From positions 72,454,993 to 72,518,992 of the forward strand of contig OX104115.1 in NCBI GenBank assembly GCA_944474755.1: a stretch of 64,000 nt of DNA, given 5' to 3'. The notes under the pieces were generated by a model. The model made no database searches. It had not been told where the DNA came from and was given only the letters and a program-made list of their open reading frames with translations. Positions 11,938 through 24,545 of the stretch are shown here, piece after piece. A program made the position numbers and the translations under genes. This DNA comes from Limnoperna fortunei (taxonomy: Eukaryota > Mollusca > Bivalvia > Mytilida > Modiolidae). How positions within the stretch are numbered: position 1 is the first letter of the stretch; the number at the start of each line of letters is the position of its first letter.

Positions 11938-13021
11938 TCACCTAATTCTAGCTGATTTCCTAATGAATAAAAAATTGTTGATGTGGACTGAATCTGTATA
12001 TGGTTTGTTTCCTGGTAACATCCAGGGTATTAAACCTTTTGTAGTTTTCTTTAAGTAGCTAATGTTCACTTTAGTTTTCCATATCCTTGTCACTTTTGCA
12101 TAATCACAACTGGTTTTAGATCTGGCAATACAGACAGTGTTATTTACTTGGACTTTCACTCCCCCGTCTATCATATTGTCCTGGGATTCTGTTGAACAGC
12201 TGCTGTTATCAGTTATTTCTGGGTCTGGCTGAGCAGTCAATGTACTGGACATACTAGGAAGAGGATTTATTTCAGGTGTAAGTCTAGGTTGTTTTTCAGG
12301 AACAACCTGCTGAAATTGTAAAGACCTTTTAACTGCAGCCGATTGGCACTTCTTTACACTAACACCATTTTCAGCAGCCAGACTTCTGTAAGAATGGAAA
12401 TATTATTAGTAAAATCCAACAGTGAATTTGTGAGCAAAATGTTTTGTGTTGAGAGCAAGACATAATTTTTAAAGTAAAAATCCTGGTAATAAATGCACCA
12501 ATGTTAAAATTAAGCACAATTATAATTTTAATGATGATATTCTAATTACACAGACTTCTATAAGTTCACCATTAAGGAAGGAGTGCTCGACTTATATCTA
12601 TAGCTGTAATAAATTTCATATAAATACTGCAGAAAGTACACTCATATCGAGATTCTGTGGAGATATTCTGGGTAAGTAATAAACAATATATTTTGGTATT
12701 TTGTAACATTGTGTTTCAATGCAAAAATTGACAAGTATCGTGATAATTTTTTTATTAAATGTGTTCTTGTTGACAAAATTGTAAGAAAAAGTTAAAATTA
12801 CTCATTTATTAATTATCTATTATTCAACCACTTACTTTGTTTTTTCATAGTTCTGCTGATTATATATATTTTTTCATACGTTGTCGTACTTTCTCTCTGG
12901 TGGAAGGAGTTTCTTGCAGGTCACCAATAAAGCTGATAACAGAAGATACTGCAACTTCGAAACCATCAAGTGCACTGTGGAATTTTCTCTGTTCTGTTAC
13001 TCTGGAGATCTCTGACTGCAT
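11938..13021 (-). CDS. Probable second gene of the CACTA element (two visible exons)
   Basis: Two coding-like segments lie on the minus strand. The first, 13021-12860, starts with ATG and reads MQSEISRVTEQRKFHSALDG and on through GDLQETPSTREKVRQRMKKY, a charged helical-looking stretch unlike chance AT-rich frames. The second, open from a likely acceptor (ttcttacag, 12386-12394) at 12385 down to a stop at 11938, encodes about 148 residues. It has a basic start (LAAENGVSVKKCQSAAVKR), a Ser/Thr/Pro/Gln-rich middle, and an end with the pattern VNNTVCIARS, AKVTRIW, VNISYLKK, PWMLPGNKPYTDS. That spacing resembles a small beta-barrel tail found on some transposon proteins (inference). I could not fit a frame-preserving donor between the two segments, so exon structure is uncertain or the gene is damaged. 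The position inside the transposon suggests a DNA-binding accessory protein. No named family is recognised. Confidence 0.5.
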
Positions 13022-13029
13022 GGTATAAA

Positions 13030-16000
13030 ATATGTAAATTTGTTGTATTCACGTGGATCAGGGACAGTCTATATTATAGTTTCTATAGAATGTTCTTGCT
13101 CGGATTACCTTTCAGTTTTTTAACTGTTCAACACTTTATTTTTTTACAAAACTTGTTTCGTTTAAGGCTCATAAAAATCAAGGATAACAATGTTTCATCA
13201 GTAATCTTTCTTATGATTTTCTTCCAGAATTTTGTCATAGAACTTTATTTTTAAGTCTTAAATATTTTGGTATGTTGCAGACAGCAGTAATTAAAATACC
13301 ACAAACAAATGATTATTTTTAATGATTATCACACAATTATTCACATTTCTAGCACTTTTATGTTTTTCACCCCTCTTGTGGAAATTATACCATGTGCAAA
13401 TAAAATTTTATTTAAAAACTGTCTTTAGAAAAAAAACCATTATTATGTATTAAATTTTCATAAATGTTTGTTCTCCATATATTATCCAGGTCCCCAACTT
13501 TATGTTTTAAACCAACAAAATCTTTAAAGCAATCCAATACCCTGTGACAGGAAATGTAATCATATAATTTATTGCACCTGTTGAGTTAAAAAATAATCAG
13601 TTTTTACCTTTTATTTAGCTCTCTGCTGTTATTTATGACTTATGTGATAAAAAAATTGAAGTCCTTCTTGGGAGTTGTGAGGTAAACAGTTTTATGACAG
13701 ACATAGAAAAAGTTGGTGTCTAATAAATTAATTACCTGTTTTCTTCAAGGAAAGGAAGTTATACAGGGGGATTCAAAGATTACATTTAAATTAAATTTGG
13801 TATATTAATTTCTTTTCTTTCCCAAACACTTTTTATTAATTTTTACTTTTCAAACTGTGTTTTACATCATTAATGAAGTGGTGGTTACTATCCATTATAA
13901 ATGTGTAACTGCCCCTTCCCTAATTTATTTTATTGACATTGCAGAAATATGGAACTTTTTATATCAATAAATTAATAAATATTGAAATGTGGAAAGCTGT
14001 CAACAAACAAACATACTAATTACTTCATCGAATAAAGCTGAAGAAAAGTTTAATACAAACAGACTTTAATAAGTTTGTCTGATGACACAAGTTTTAATTA
14101 CAAGCCAGAATCTTAAGTCTATTTGTTCAAAGACTTTCAAAACAATCTTTTGTTTTAAATGCTTTAAAATTGCTGCATAGAATTATGAATGTAACAGTAG
14201 ATTTTATTAAAAATTAAGTGGGACTAGCAGTTTTTGCATTCTGAATATTATGTAAAATTGAATAAGTGTATTTTTATAAAAATATTGTAATATTGCCTGT
14301 CTAAAACTAAATTTCAATATAATTCTCATTTATATAGAGGCTAACTTTTTTAGTTACTCTTATATTATTATAATTTGAATTTAAAACAAGTTAAATTATA
14401 TTATTCATTTAATTAAAATCATATTTAATAAGGTAATATTCAGGATACAGAGTTCTGATTAAAGTATGTAGCCAATAAAAATTGGTCAAGACAATAAAAC
14501 AATTAGAGGGTGGGGCAAATCACCTGTGGCTTTAATTAATTTTATAAAAGAGTCAGGTAATAATGTTTCAGGTTATTTAAAGTAGTTTTATATGTGTTAG
14601 CGGATATTAATGTTGTGTTTTATCACTTTTCATTCTCTAAAGAACAGGTTTTGGGTGAGTGTTGTTTTATTTTACATTAGAGGTTATAAAAGTAAATTTT
14701 TAAAAATTGGGTACTGAGAAGGCATAAGTTCAAATTTTAATGTCTTATTAGGTGTGCCGAATTATTACGACTTAATGTGTGATATAAATGATACATATTT
14801 TTTGTGAAATTAAAGTCTATAAAGTTTTACTTTATTGGCCATTATAACCTCCCTCCATCCCTAGCTAAATTCTTGTTGGAATTATTAGAAATACTCCTCG
14901 AAGTGAATTTTCTTTAAAACTTACTATAGATATATCACTAAGTTCGTGTACAATATTATGAATAATATGTGATAATCCTTTAAAATGGAGTCAGGATATT
15001 ATAGAAAAATACAATACATCCCAATACAGATTTGAAGTAAAACTTAGTAAGAAAAAAGAAATCATGCTTAGCAACGAGTAAATCAAGCAATGAGTAAATG
15101 GTAAAATGGTTAGTTTATTATACGATAATACTATCATCACGTGATCATAATCTAACTATATGTGAATTTTTTTTATAATTGTATGTTTTTTAATGGAACA
15201 TTGTCATGGTCTTGGATATTTTATATATGTATTTGTATATAAGTTTTGGTGACAAACCAATTGTTTGGATTTCATTCCAATAAAATTTCATATTCTGATT
15301 CTGCTTAGTAACCATTAACATATTTTGTATTTGAAAATGACCAAGTGTGTAGGTGTAGGTCAGATTTGACCATGGACCTCTCTTTTATCAGGAACAAGTC
15401 CATGCTTGTGTTATCTTGTGTTAACTTAAAAAATTGTAAAGCCAAGTTGTACAGAACTTGATAATGTACCAATGAATATTATTTGCACTTGTATTAGGTA
15501 TCATTAAATATAAAATCAAATGTGGCAAAAACCCTATTGCAATGATAACATTAATGTGCATAAACATGTTAATAACAAATATTTTCAGAACCTAACTGTA
15601 ACTGGATTAATTGTTTTATTATTGTATTAACCTACTTACATTTTTTCAAATTTCATACTTAATATATTTAATATTCTTTTAGGATCTGATATACCAGAGA
15701 CATATAAAAATATTATTATATGTCTATGGATATACAAAATGCATTGTTTTTCAGTTTTTACATAAAAAATGATTCAGTGAAATGGTTAAACTTTAAATAA
15801 AAAAAAACATATTGTGACTTTCTTTTAGTATAATAAGATATAAACTTTTCTTCATAATTCCTGTTGCTTTTTTAACTCCTTTAGACATTTTTATTTAAAA
15901 CATCCTGGTTTTAAAATCTTATTTTCGAATAAAAATAATGATATTCATTTCTACATTTTCTCTACTGTTTATGTTGGTCTTCTGTTCTTTTCATTTATAA

Positions 16001-18090
16001 CTTAAAGCAAAGTTCAGTGTCAAGTTATAATTAAGAAATTAACATTAACAAGGCATATCTAACAACCCCCCCCCACTCCTCGTTTTCGGTAAAACTCATG
16101 CAACAGTACTTTCGAAATCGTCAATATGTCCTGACCTTTCATGTTTTGTTTAATATATACTCCAATAATAGTTTAATAGTTTAATATATAGGCCAATTTT
16201 GTGTTTGTCTGTAACCTTTTCCAATACCAATATATGCAAACATTAAATTATTCTTGTTTTTTACTTAAACAATCTTATAAATCTTTTTTTTTAAATATAG
16301 CCTACATTATTTTAAATATTGCCATAAAAAATGAATAAAGGCTCATTAGAGATTATATAACTGGGTCATTAACTAGTTCATGATGCTTCGCAAAGGTCGT
16401 CTGCATTGGATGTTAAAAACTCTTGAAATGTGAGTCTTTAAAATTACATCTCTGTTACCCTTATAAGTTTATAAATGTGCTGAATGAAGTTTATAGACCA
16501 TTAATTTTACTAGGGATTCAGGAGAAGTTAACTCTCAAGAGTCATATAACACTATAGATACAGATCTGTTTTACTTGCCCATCCCATATATGAATTTCTT
16601 TGTTGTCCACCCTAGACATTTTTATTGTTCAAATTGCAATGTTATCTTAAGTAGAGAATTAATCTTACAAACCTTGAAAACATATTTTTTGTTTATGCTG
16701 GCATTATTTAGATTTTTAAGAGAATTTTGTTTTTGCCAATAAACCCATATGAGAAAATTTTAGTTCAATAACAGACCCTGTTTTGAAATGGACATGCTTT
16801 TTCCGATATTTTGCCAAAACATTATTAAGTTTTGCAAATACAACAAAACTGGCAATTTTAACAATTTTCATTTAATTTATTTTATTGTGATTCTTTATCA
16901 TTTCCATCAAGTTATTCATATACACCAAAAGCAAATATACAATTATAGTAATAAATGCTACAGATATATTTGGTGTGTACTTATTGAGATGGGAATATAT
17001 ATGAATTAGTTAAATAATTATGTGTATTTAATTAATTTCTTCTGTCAGAAATACCTTTTGTTGATAATTGCAACATGTTAACTAGCAAGTGATCTAAATT
17101 TGGAGATGAAAGAATTCACATGAATAAATAAACTTTAGAGAGCGTATTGTTATCTTATGTGGCTTTCTATACATGGCTTAAATGCAACTGGTAATATCTT
17201 TAAATTGAAAACCATACATAATTTAGAGTGATCTCAGTATAAAAGAATGCAGTTAAAACTAAATAATTTTATGATGTTACTATTAGGCACCTTCAATTAA
17301 TCTGATTAGGTGCTAAAAGGGGGGGGGGCGCTGCCATTTCTTTCAATATTGCATTTTTGAGCAAGGACAAAGAATTTCAAGGAATCATGATGAAAAAAGG
17401 TAAACTTAAAACTAATATAACATTTGATTTATAAGGTTCCTGTGTAAATGTATTAAGAAACTGTCAGCTATGAAAATCAATTATTGATAGCATACTAGTA
17501 CCTTAAATAAAGAAGAAAGCTATCAAGAATTATATTAACATCGGCAAATAATTATTCTAATTACTATCATATAATATTAATAAATAAATAAATGTCATAT
17601 GGCATTGTACATGTGTATGAGCAAAAAATTCATTTCACCCTGTAAATGCGCATGAGTTATCTTTCATTTTTGATCTTTCATATCTTTCATGAAACAGATT
17701 TATCTCGGAACATGTTAAATTTGTCAGATCATTAAACTAAAACAAGAACACAATTTTGGTCCCAATATATGAAAACTTTATAAAGCTTTTCTAGGCAGCA
17801 TTTTACAACTGAACTTTTGTTTTAATTTGTAATACATTACAACAGACAACAAGAGAGCTAACTTCTGACTTTTTAGAAGGACAACTCTGCATTGTAACAC
17901 AAATTAAAAGTTTTTATATCTACCTGTAGAAGCTTGTATGCTGAGGTTTTGGGTTTAAAGTATTCCTCTTTCTCAAAGTTGATTTGAACATTAGATAGAA
18001 ATGTATGAAATAGACCCAATGGTGCAGAGTGTAAACACAACTTATAGAATAGACACTACAAGAAAAAAAACCTTTTTTTTCAACTGTTAA
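13030..18090. other. CACTA interior, AT-rich, no recognisable exons
   Basis: Five kilobases lie between the minus-strand gene and the transposase 3' exon. An autonomous CACTA element should hold most of a transposase of roughly a thousand residues here. I see only short frames rich in F, I, K, L, N and Y. There is a C9 run near 16065 and a G8 run near 17322, and nothing else of note. Small exons separated by AT-rich introns could be missed by eye. Confidence 0.4.
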
Positions 18091-18097
18091 ACATCAG

Positions 18098-18370
18098 ATG
18101 TCATCATCACGTTCCTGTGACAGTATTGTTTGTTTAAATCAAGAATCAACAATTGTGTTTGGTAAAATCAACCAGATATACAAACATGTGCACCTGGGTA
18201 ATGTGTTTACATGGGCTGTATTGGATATTTATCCTGATCCAATCACAAGTGGGGATTTCTGGTATACAGAAGACAGGACTGTTTCGTCACAACTGTGATA
18301 CTTTGACGATCTAAGTAATCCTCTAGTTACTGCATCAGAAGATGAAAAATGTTGGTTTTTGAATGTTTGA
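18098..18370 (+). pseudogene. CACTA transposase C-terminal exon, with a premature stop
   Basis: A polypyrimidine tract and acceptor (ctttttttt ... acatcag) end at 18097. The open frame from 18098 shows IVFGKINQIYKH, then FTWAVLDIY and a Trp-containing end. This resembles the extreme C-terminus of animal EnSpm/CACTA transposases, where a 'FG.I..I..H ... TWAV' segment closes the protein (from memory of the family, not searched). A TGA at 18296-18298 stops it. The same frame then runs on for 23 more coding-like codons (YFDDLSNPLVTASEDEK...) to a second stop at 18368-18370, so the first stop looks like a mutation. The upstream catalytic exons are not visible. Confidence 0.55.
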
Positions 18371-18542
18371 CTTGTACATGTAGTAATGTTATTGCAGATT
18401 TATGTAAACTTTAATACTGCGTAACATTATTTTTAAGTTCCATTTCTATATTTGATTTAATCGTATTTTTGTTGTATTGTCTTAGTATATGTAGCCGTTT
18501 TTCGTTAATGTTAAAGTGTTGATTTTACTGCTTGGTTTATTC

Positions 18543-18548
18543 AATAAA
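18543..18548 (+). promoter_or_regulatory. Polyadenylation signal AATAAA
   Basis: AATAAA lies about 175 bases after the transposase stop, followed within 20-50 bases by T/GT-rich sequence (ttgcttgtgttttatttttattg). It is a plausible transcript end for the CACTA transposase before the right arm. Confidence 0.5.
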
Positions 18549-18923
18549 TGTTATTGATATTTAAAGAAAAGTTCTACTTTGCTTGTGTTTTATTTTTATT
18601 GAATCAGACTTAAAACTTATGCTTATTTTGCATTAAAGGCTTAACATATCCTCTTAACACAGTGATTACATGTAAGCATGTTTATTATATAAATATATAT
18701 TATTATGTTTATTATATATAATATAACTTTATATTATAAAATGTAATATAAAGTAAAAAAAGTAGCAATATTAATGGCAATTTAAACATCATGTGTTTCT
18801 AGATTGTGCTATTACTTTATGTATTTAATATTGTGTTTTTGTTAAATAAATTGTTATTACTGTTTTGTCATTTTATGATTACAAAAATCTTAACAAAATT
18901 TTTCTAAATGTAATTTGTACAGA

Positions 18924-19573
18924 CAAGATGGGACTGGGTTAAGACTGTCTGGTAACGTTGGTTGAGACTAAATAAAAAATATTGAGACTCATTCAATCCA
19001 TTCAGATTAGTCAAGGCTTTTTCAGCTGTTTAAAGAGGTCGAGACTATTTCAGACAAAAACAAAACTAGTCGAGAACAGGTCCAGGCTAATTCATTTTTT
19101 TTCAGATTGGTCGAGACCGATTAAGACTAGTCCAGATCAGGTCCAGACTGATTCAGTCTTTTCAGATTGGTCAAGACTGAGTCATGCCGGGTCAAGAACC
19201 AGTTAAGACTTGTTCAGACTTTTCAGACAGGTGGAAACTGATTCAGACTGGATTGAGACTTGTTCAGACCTTTCAGACTGGTCAAGACTCATTCAGACTG
19301 GGTCGAGATCAGGTCGAGACTTGTTCAGACTTTTCAGAAATGTAAAGACTGATTCAGAAGGTGTCGAGATCAGGTCGAGACTTGTTCAGACTTTTCAGAC
19401 AGGTCAAGACTAGTCGAGACTTGGTCGAGTATAAATTCAGACCTTTTGAGTAATGTCGAGACTAAGGTCAAGTCAAGTTCAGTAAAATTAAGACCAAGTC
19501 AGACCCTTTGAGTAAACTTCAGTACAAGTCATTACAAAAAGTAACCTTATCAGACTTTTCCTGTTTTGTAGTG
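18924..19573 (-). repeat. CACTA right arm: terminal and subterminal repeats
   Basis: Inverted partner of 10743-11426. On the plus strand the units read TTCAGACT, GGTCGAGACT and AAGACTGATTCAG in loose tandem, ending CCTGTTTTGTAGTG at 19573. Frames read through the array (such as 18982-19413) are repeat artefacts. Confidence 0.88.
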
Positions 19574-19925
19574 ACTGTATTCAGGAATCTTCAGCATTTT
19601 GTTTCAGATGATGTGCATTAAAGAGAATATACTTCTCTATAAAAAGACAACTTAACAAATATTTTTTGTTTTATTGATTAAAAAAATAAGATGTAAAATA
19701 TTATTTTGAATATTTTGTTGTTAACTGTTGCAACTTCAGTAGGTTTGTCTTTCATGTCCTCATAGCATCTAATATTACAAATAACTAACTATATTATTAC
19801 TAATCAAGGAAACACTTGCCCTGTCGGCGTACATAATTATTTCACTTGCTCAGACACCTTTTCAATCCGGAATATCAACCTCCTTCATATCAAACACATT
19901 TTGATACATTTGAACAAACAAATTA

Positions 19926-20193
19926 GGGGCCTCGGTGGCCGAGTGGTCAAGGTAGTTCGTTTACTATTGATCACGTGGTCTCTCAACACTTAGATTGCGG
20001 GTTCGATTCTCACTGCAGGCAGGGTGTACTCGACTCTAATCTTAATTGACAAGGATTGCCAGTTTTCCTACCGCAGGTCGGGGTTTTCTCCGGGTACTCA
20101 GACTTCCTCCCCCAATAAAAACTGGACGCCATGATATAGCTGAAAAATTGCTGAAAGTGGCGTTAAATACCATAAAACAAACAAACAAACAAA
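19926..20193 (+). repeat. tRNA-derived SINE (V-SINE-like), full length
   Basis: The head looks like a Ser/Leu-type tRNA: box A TGGCCGAGTGG and box B GGTTCGATTC mark an internal RNA polymerase III promoter. The middle contains TTTTCTCCGGGTACTC, which matches the conserved V domain shared by V-SINEs. The tail reads GAAAGTGGCGTTAAA then (CAAA)n. It is the best copy in the window. Such elements move using the enzymes of a partner LINE that recognises the tail (family knowledge). Confidence 0.9.
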
Positions 20194-22085
20194 TTGTACC
20201 ACTGTTTTGTTTTTAAACACTACCTCAATTATTGATTATGTGATTTTATTCTGAATAAAGGTAAACATAAAACATAAAATATTTAATATGGAGAAGGCAC
20301 AGAAAACAGTCCTTTATTACTGTTTTCTTTGTTCTATTATATATACAATAAGTTTACGAGTACCTTACAACCTTGTCCACTACATGTAGTTACAGTGTCA
20401 ACATGAAGTTGTAAATTCAAATGGATGAAAACAATTTATTGATCTATTCATTATAGTTAAACAAATATAACTTGGTTGATTATTAAATTATTTACATACT
20501 GCAAAATGGTTTTACGCGTATGGGATTGTGTACAAATTTATACTATTTTTGTTTTTTAATGTTTCTTATTTTTTAAGTTGCTTTTTCTTTCCTCAGAAGT
20601 GTTTTCTAACTTTTGTCTCTAGACAGAGCAGCTGGACAGACCGTGTGAAAATAATAGGTGCGTGATCTTGTAGTTCACTGAAAACCGCGACCCTTTTCGG
20701 ACAAAATGTCTAGCCTTGGCCACCATGTTCTTTGAAGTCATAATTTCATCAATACATCCTCGTTTAGTTATTTAGTTACGAGTTATTCCTTCTTGATTAG
20801 TGTTGCTATCATAATCCCCATTCCCTTATTTGACACTACCTTTTTGAAACCACCAATGAACGTTGTCATACTAAAATATTCAATAAAATGTGTTATTTTA
20901 AGTGTTTAGAAATTCGGTCAGGCAACATGTTTCTAATTTAACAAATGTTGTATCTAATTTTTTTTAAATTGGTGGAAATATTGTGCCATTCTTTAGGATG
21001 CTTTAGAATTTTGTCAGTCAACAAGTTTATAATCTGACAAATAATTATTTATCAGTTCCAGTTATAGTTAGATGGCTATGTTTGTGGAACTTGATACTTC
21101 TACATTGTAAACGTAACAGTTAGTTTACTTTTGTGTTCATGTTATGGTGCATAGTCATATTTTGTTAGTTTTTTTGTTTATACTGCATTTTATTACATTT
21201 AGAAATTGAACTCGGGAAATTTCGCTGTGTAGTGTTATTGGTGATGATTATGATTAGTTGCGAAATCATATGGCTTACAGCGCCTCTGATTAATTGTAGT
21301 GCTCTTCTACATTAACTCGTTAACTTTTTGACTGTTTTTTTCGGTACCAACGTCCGGATGAAAAAATCAATATCAGCTTTAGGTAGATTTTGATCACGTG
21401 ATACCAAACGCTGTAGTGTGTACTGCTCTTCTAAAGCAGTTGTGTTTCCTGCTGAGAACTGTATTGATTGTTTTTGTCTTTTTTGCTGCCTTGCAAGTAG
21501 ATGAAAAAATTATATCGTTGTACTGGCCATGGGATCCAGATTTTTTTCTCCATATTACTAATGGAATTTGTTTAATTTAAAATGCGTTTTCATTTTTACA
21601 ACATCTAAGCAGGAATTTAGAACTTTCCATGTGCTGCATTGTCAATTTATTATTTATATCTATCTATGTCATTAACTTGTTTCATTCTATGTACCAGTAT
21701 ACTTCGTCGTGATATAGAAAAGAAATAACAAATATCATTTTGGAGGACATGAATTTATTTCTAAAATTTATGGATTTCTTTATATTTTTAGCTTTGTCTG
21801 TTCGTTGCTATAACCTGTCTTTTTTGTTTAGAGGCCTTAACTTGTAAATGGAGTAACATTTTAGATTTTTGCATTAGTAAATTGTGTTACTCACTGTTAC
21901 ACTAGATTTAGCTGGACATAGAAGTTTTGTTGCAGCACGTGATTGCAAAATGTCAAGAACGAATTATCTACACGATATTATGGTTTATGGTCTAGTATGC
22001 TTGTTATAACAGTAAGTGGTAAACGGTTTCTTTCAAGCAGAATTTCACAATTCAGTATTAATTTCATCGAATGACAGGATATTTA
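20194..22085. other. Non-coding stretch
   Basis: No coding frame is convincing. The frame 21398-21580 begins inside or beside a dispersed repeat fragment and is not supported. At 21341-21410 there is a fragment related to the repeats at 52609-53110 and 58573-59065. Confidence 0.45.
21341..21410 (+). repeat. Fragment of the GC-tailed dispersed repeat
   Basis: It shares the run of 'caatatcagc ... ta(g/a)(g/c)agattttgatcacgtga' with the repeats ending at 53110 and 59065, but lacks their GC-rich tail. Confidence 0.55.
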
Positions 22086-23700
22086 CAATGTACCATAATA
22101 GGATTTAACAATGAACTTTATACACAACTAGTACAATTGATGCGTTATACAGTGATTAAAAAATATCATTAAAATCTATCAGCATATGACAAATACACAC
22201 TCGTTCTGTTCTTTCATTATTTGGCATCCGAGCAACAACAATAAGGAACTATAAATATCAGAAAACACAGTTATAAAGTTAATCGTTTAGTAATAGCTAT
22301 TAATTTATTATCCAAGTGTCATTTACTTCAAAAGGAAGTCAGGGATGTAAATAAAGTATATTTGTCAATTAAAGTTAAATAGAATTTAATATGCGATTTT
22401 CATCTATTTTCCAGACATGCAAGCAATTCGGATCTGTTTTCAATTAAGTGTTCAGTGTTACATTATATTTAATATTTAAATCTTGAATTCCCATATACAA
22501 ACATCAGTGTGAGCAATCTTTTAATACTTGTCCTATTAACAAATAATTTTTTTATAAATATGTATGGGCAGCCAAAATTGAAAATTTCGTTATCAAACAG
22601 TTAAACAAATTGCCTTTGATATGTTTTTGCGTAGTTTTGAAGCACTATTTTTGTGAGACCCTGAATAAATTTTAAAGGATTAAAATACATCAGAACTTAA
22701 AAAATAAGCGAACCTTTACCTCTACTTCTTCAATAATAAAAATTAGGTATTCTTTATGCAGAATTGTTATATTGTTCAAACTAAGAGTGTGTTGGCTGTT
22801 ATAGTTAATGTTGCAAACCCTTATTGGTTTTAGTGGTACTCGATTTCAGTGGCAAACTATATATTTATTGCTGCTGTTGATTCATGTTAATCTAATATTT
22901 CTTTAATATGTATTAACACTGATATGCCTAAAAGTTACATAGCAAACTGCATACGCTACATGATCATTGTCATTATGTATAAAAGGAAAAATAACAATGG
23001 ATTTTTAGAATGTACCATAATAGGACTTAATAATGAACGTTGTACAAAGCAAGCAAAACTGATGCATTATTACGTGATTGAAAATATAATTAAAATCTAT
23101 CAGAATATGGCAAATACACACTCGTCCTGTCATTACAATAATTGACATCCGAGCAACACCAATGAGGAACTATAGATATCAGGTTAACACAGTTATAAAA
23201 TTTACCTTTTTGCAATAGCTATTAATGTATTATCCAAGTGTCATTTTCTTCAAAAGGAAGACAGGGATGTAAAGAAAGGAATAAATTATATTTGTCTTTT
23301 TAAGTTAAATAGAATGTAACATGCAATTTTCACCTCATACATAAAATCTATTTTCCAGACATGCAAGCAATTCGGATTTTTTTAAGCTACGTATTCAGTG
23401 TTACATTATATCTTATATTTAAATCATAAATTCCCATAAAACAACATCAGTTTCGTCAATCTTTAAATAGTTGTTCAATTAATTTTTTTTTAATATGTAT
23501 GGGCAGTAAATATTAAAAAAATTCGTTATCAACAAGCTAAACAAATTGCCTTGATGCTTTTTACGTAGTTTTGAAACCCCATTATTTTTCTGAGACCCTG
23601 AGTAAATTTCAAAGGATTAACTAAGTCAGAACTTAAAGAATTAGCGAATCTTTACTTCTACTTTTTTAATAATTAAAATTATGTATTTGTGTATTCTTTG
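22086..23700 (+). repeat. Diverged tandem duplication, unit about 0.92 kb
   Basis: Sequence 22086-22760 and 23007-23700 align throughout. Examples are 'tgtaccataatagga', 'aaatacacactcgt', 'catccgagcaaca', 'tattatccaagtgtcat', 'cagacatgcaagcaattcgga' and 'atatgtatgggcag', all in the same order and spacing. The intervening 22800-23005 recurs at 26405-26610. No protein is encoded; the small frame at 22924-23145 lies inside the repeat. Confidence 0.85.
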
Positions 23701-24059
23701 ACCCATCGCCTCACTTTAGAAGTGCATTTCTTTCTTTTTTTTCAAGTTATCAGAAAAAACTCATTTGTACGAATGCCCAGAAGGCTCATTCGAAATTCGA
23801 GAATCAAAATTCGAGATTCGAAATTATAAATTCAATATAGTTATAACGAATCAGATTGCGTGTGACATAATCGTCTACCAATCAGAATAGTTCTTATATA
23901 TTCGAGATTCGAAATTCGAGATTCGAGATTCGAAATTCGAAATTCAATGTAGTTTTAGCCAATCAGATTACGTGTGACATAATCTCTACCAATCAGAATT
24001 CCTCTGTTATATCGAAACTACATAAAATTTTGTTTGAGTATTTTTAATTGAGTTAAAGC

Positions 24060-24545
24060 GAAAACCATGATTATTGAGGATTACAAAAATTTTCAAAAGT
24101 TCAAAGAGCCATAACTACCATATAAATTTAGGAATCATCAATTCCTGATAATATGCATAACTACATATATGGTGTACTAGTTACATACCAAGTTTCATAA
24201 AATTTTGTATAGTACTGAGTAGTTTCAGAGGATTTGTGCTGACAAGATAATTAATGGGCATTTTCAGCACATTTCTAAGTTCAAAGGGCCGAAATAAGCC
24301 AGTGGCGGATCCAGAAATTTCGAAAGGGGGGGCACTGACTGGCCAAGGGGGGCCCACTTTGGTCATGCTTTAATGATTTCCTATATATCCAACCAACTTT
24401 TTTCGTCAAAAGGGAGGGCCCCCCTCTGGATCCCCCCCTGATGGCCCCCACACAACATTTGAGGACCAAAATGACTGGTAACATGCACAACTACATATGG
24501 TGTACTCCTACAAACCAAGTTTTGTTGAATTCCGTTTTACATGTA
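24060..24545. repeat. Two tandem units inside the inverted-repeat element
   Basis: The units near 24090-24250 and 24275-24545 share 'aagttcaaagggcc', 'gataatatgcataactacatat-ggtgtact' and 'accaagttt...ttgaattc/aaaatttt'. The second unit is interrupted by the GC-rich insertion at 24300-24440. It resembles a repeat that I think is common in bivalves. Confidence 0.6.
24300..24440. mobile_element. GC-rich hairpin MITE nested in the element
   Basis: The left end GTGGCGGATCCAGAAATTTC and right end CCCCTCTGGATCC are inverted. G-runs on the left (agggggggcac, aaggggggccc) face C-runs on the right (ggcccccctct, tccccccctg), so the single strand can fold back. It splits a repeat unit that is intact in its neighbour, which shows it inserted later. 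Confidence 0.75.

Larger units (their letters stand above)
10743..19573 (+). mobile_element. CACTA/EnSpm DNA transposon, 8.83 kb
   Basis: The left terminus reads CACTACAAAACAGG and the right terminus is its exact inverse, flanked by a 3-bp direct repeat ACT (10740-10742 and 19574-19576). CACTA ends with a 3-bp duplication define the EnSpm/CACTA superfamily. Both ends carry very long arms made of subterminal repeat motifs, another superfamily trait where transposon proteins bind. Inside are a plus-strand transposase 3' exon that ends early (18098-18370) and a minus-strand gene near the left arm (11938-13021). I could not find the large catalytic transposase region between 13.0 and 18.1 kb. The copy is therefore probably internally deleted or decayed, although its ends look well kept. 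Confidence 0.9.

Noticed and set aside
12837..13254. Two plus-strand frames
   Set aside because: They shadow the coding-like minus-strand exon at 12860-13021 and its flank.
18982..19413. Two plus-strand frames over the CACTA right arm
   Set aside because: Same repeat artefact as on the left arm.
10743..19573. Polinton/Maverick element (long inverted repeats)
   Set aside because: Ends are CACTA with a 3-bp duplication, not AG...CT with 6 bp, and no polymerase B, integrase or capsid-type frames are present.
19926..20010. tRNA gene (Ser/Leu-like) with box A and box B
   Set aside because: The same head occurs in five other places fused to a V domain and tail; it is a SINE head, not a tRNA gene.
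22086..23700. CRISPR-like or satellite array
   Set aside because: Only two long diverged units, no short regular repeats with unique spacers; a eukaryotic tandem duplication explains it.
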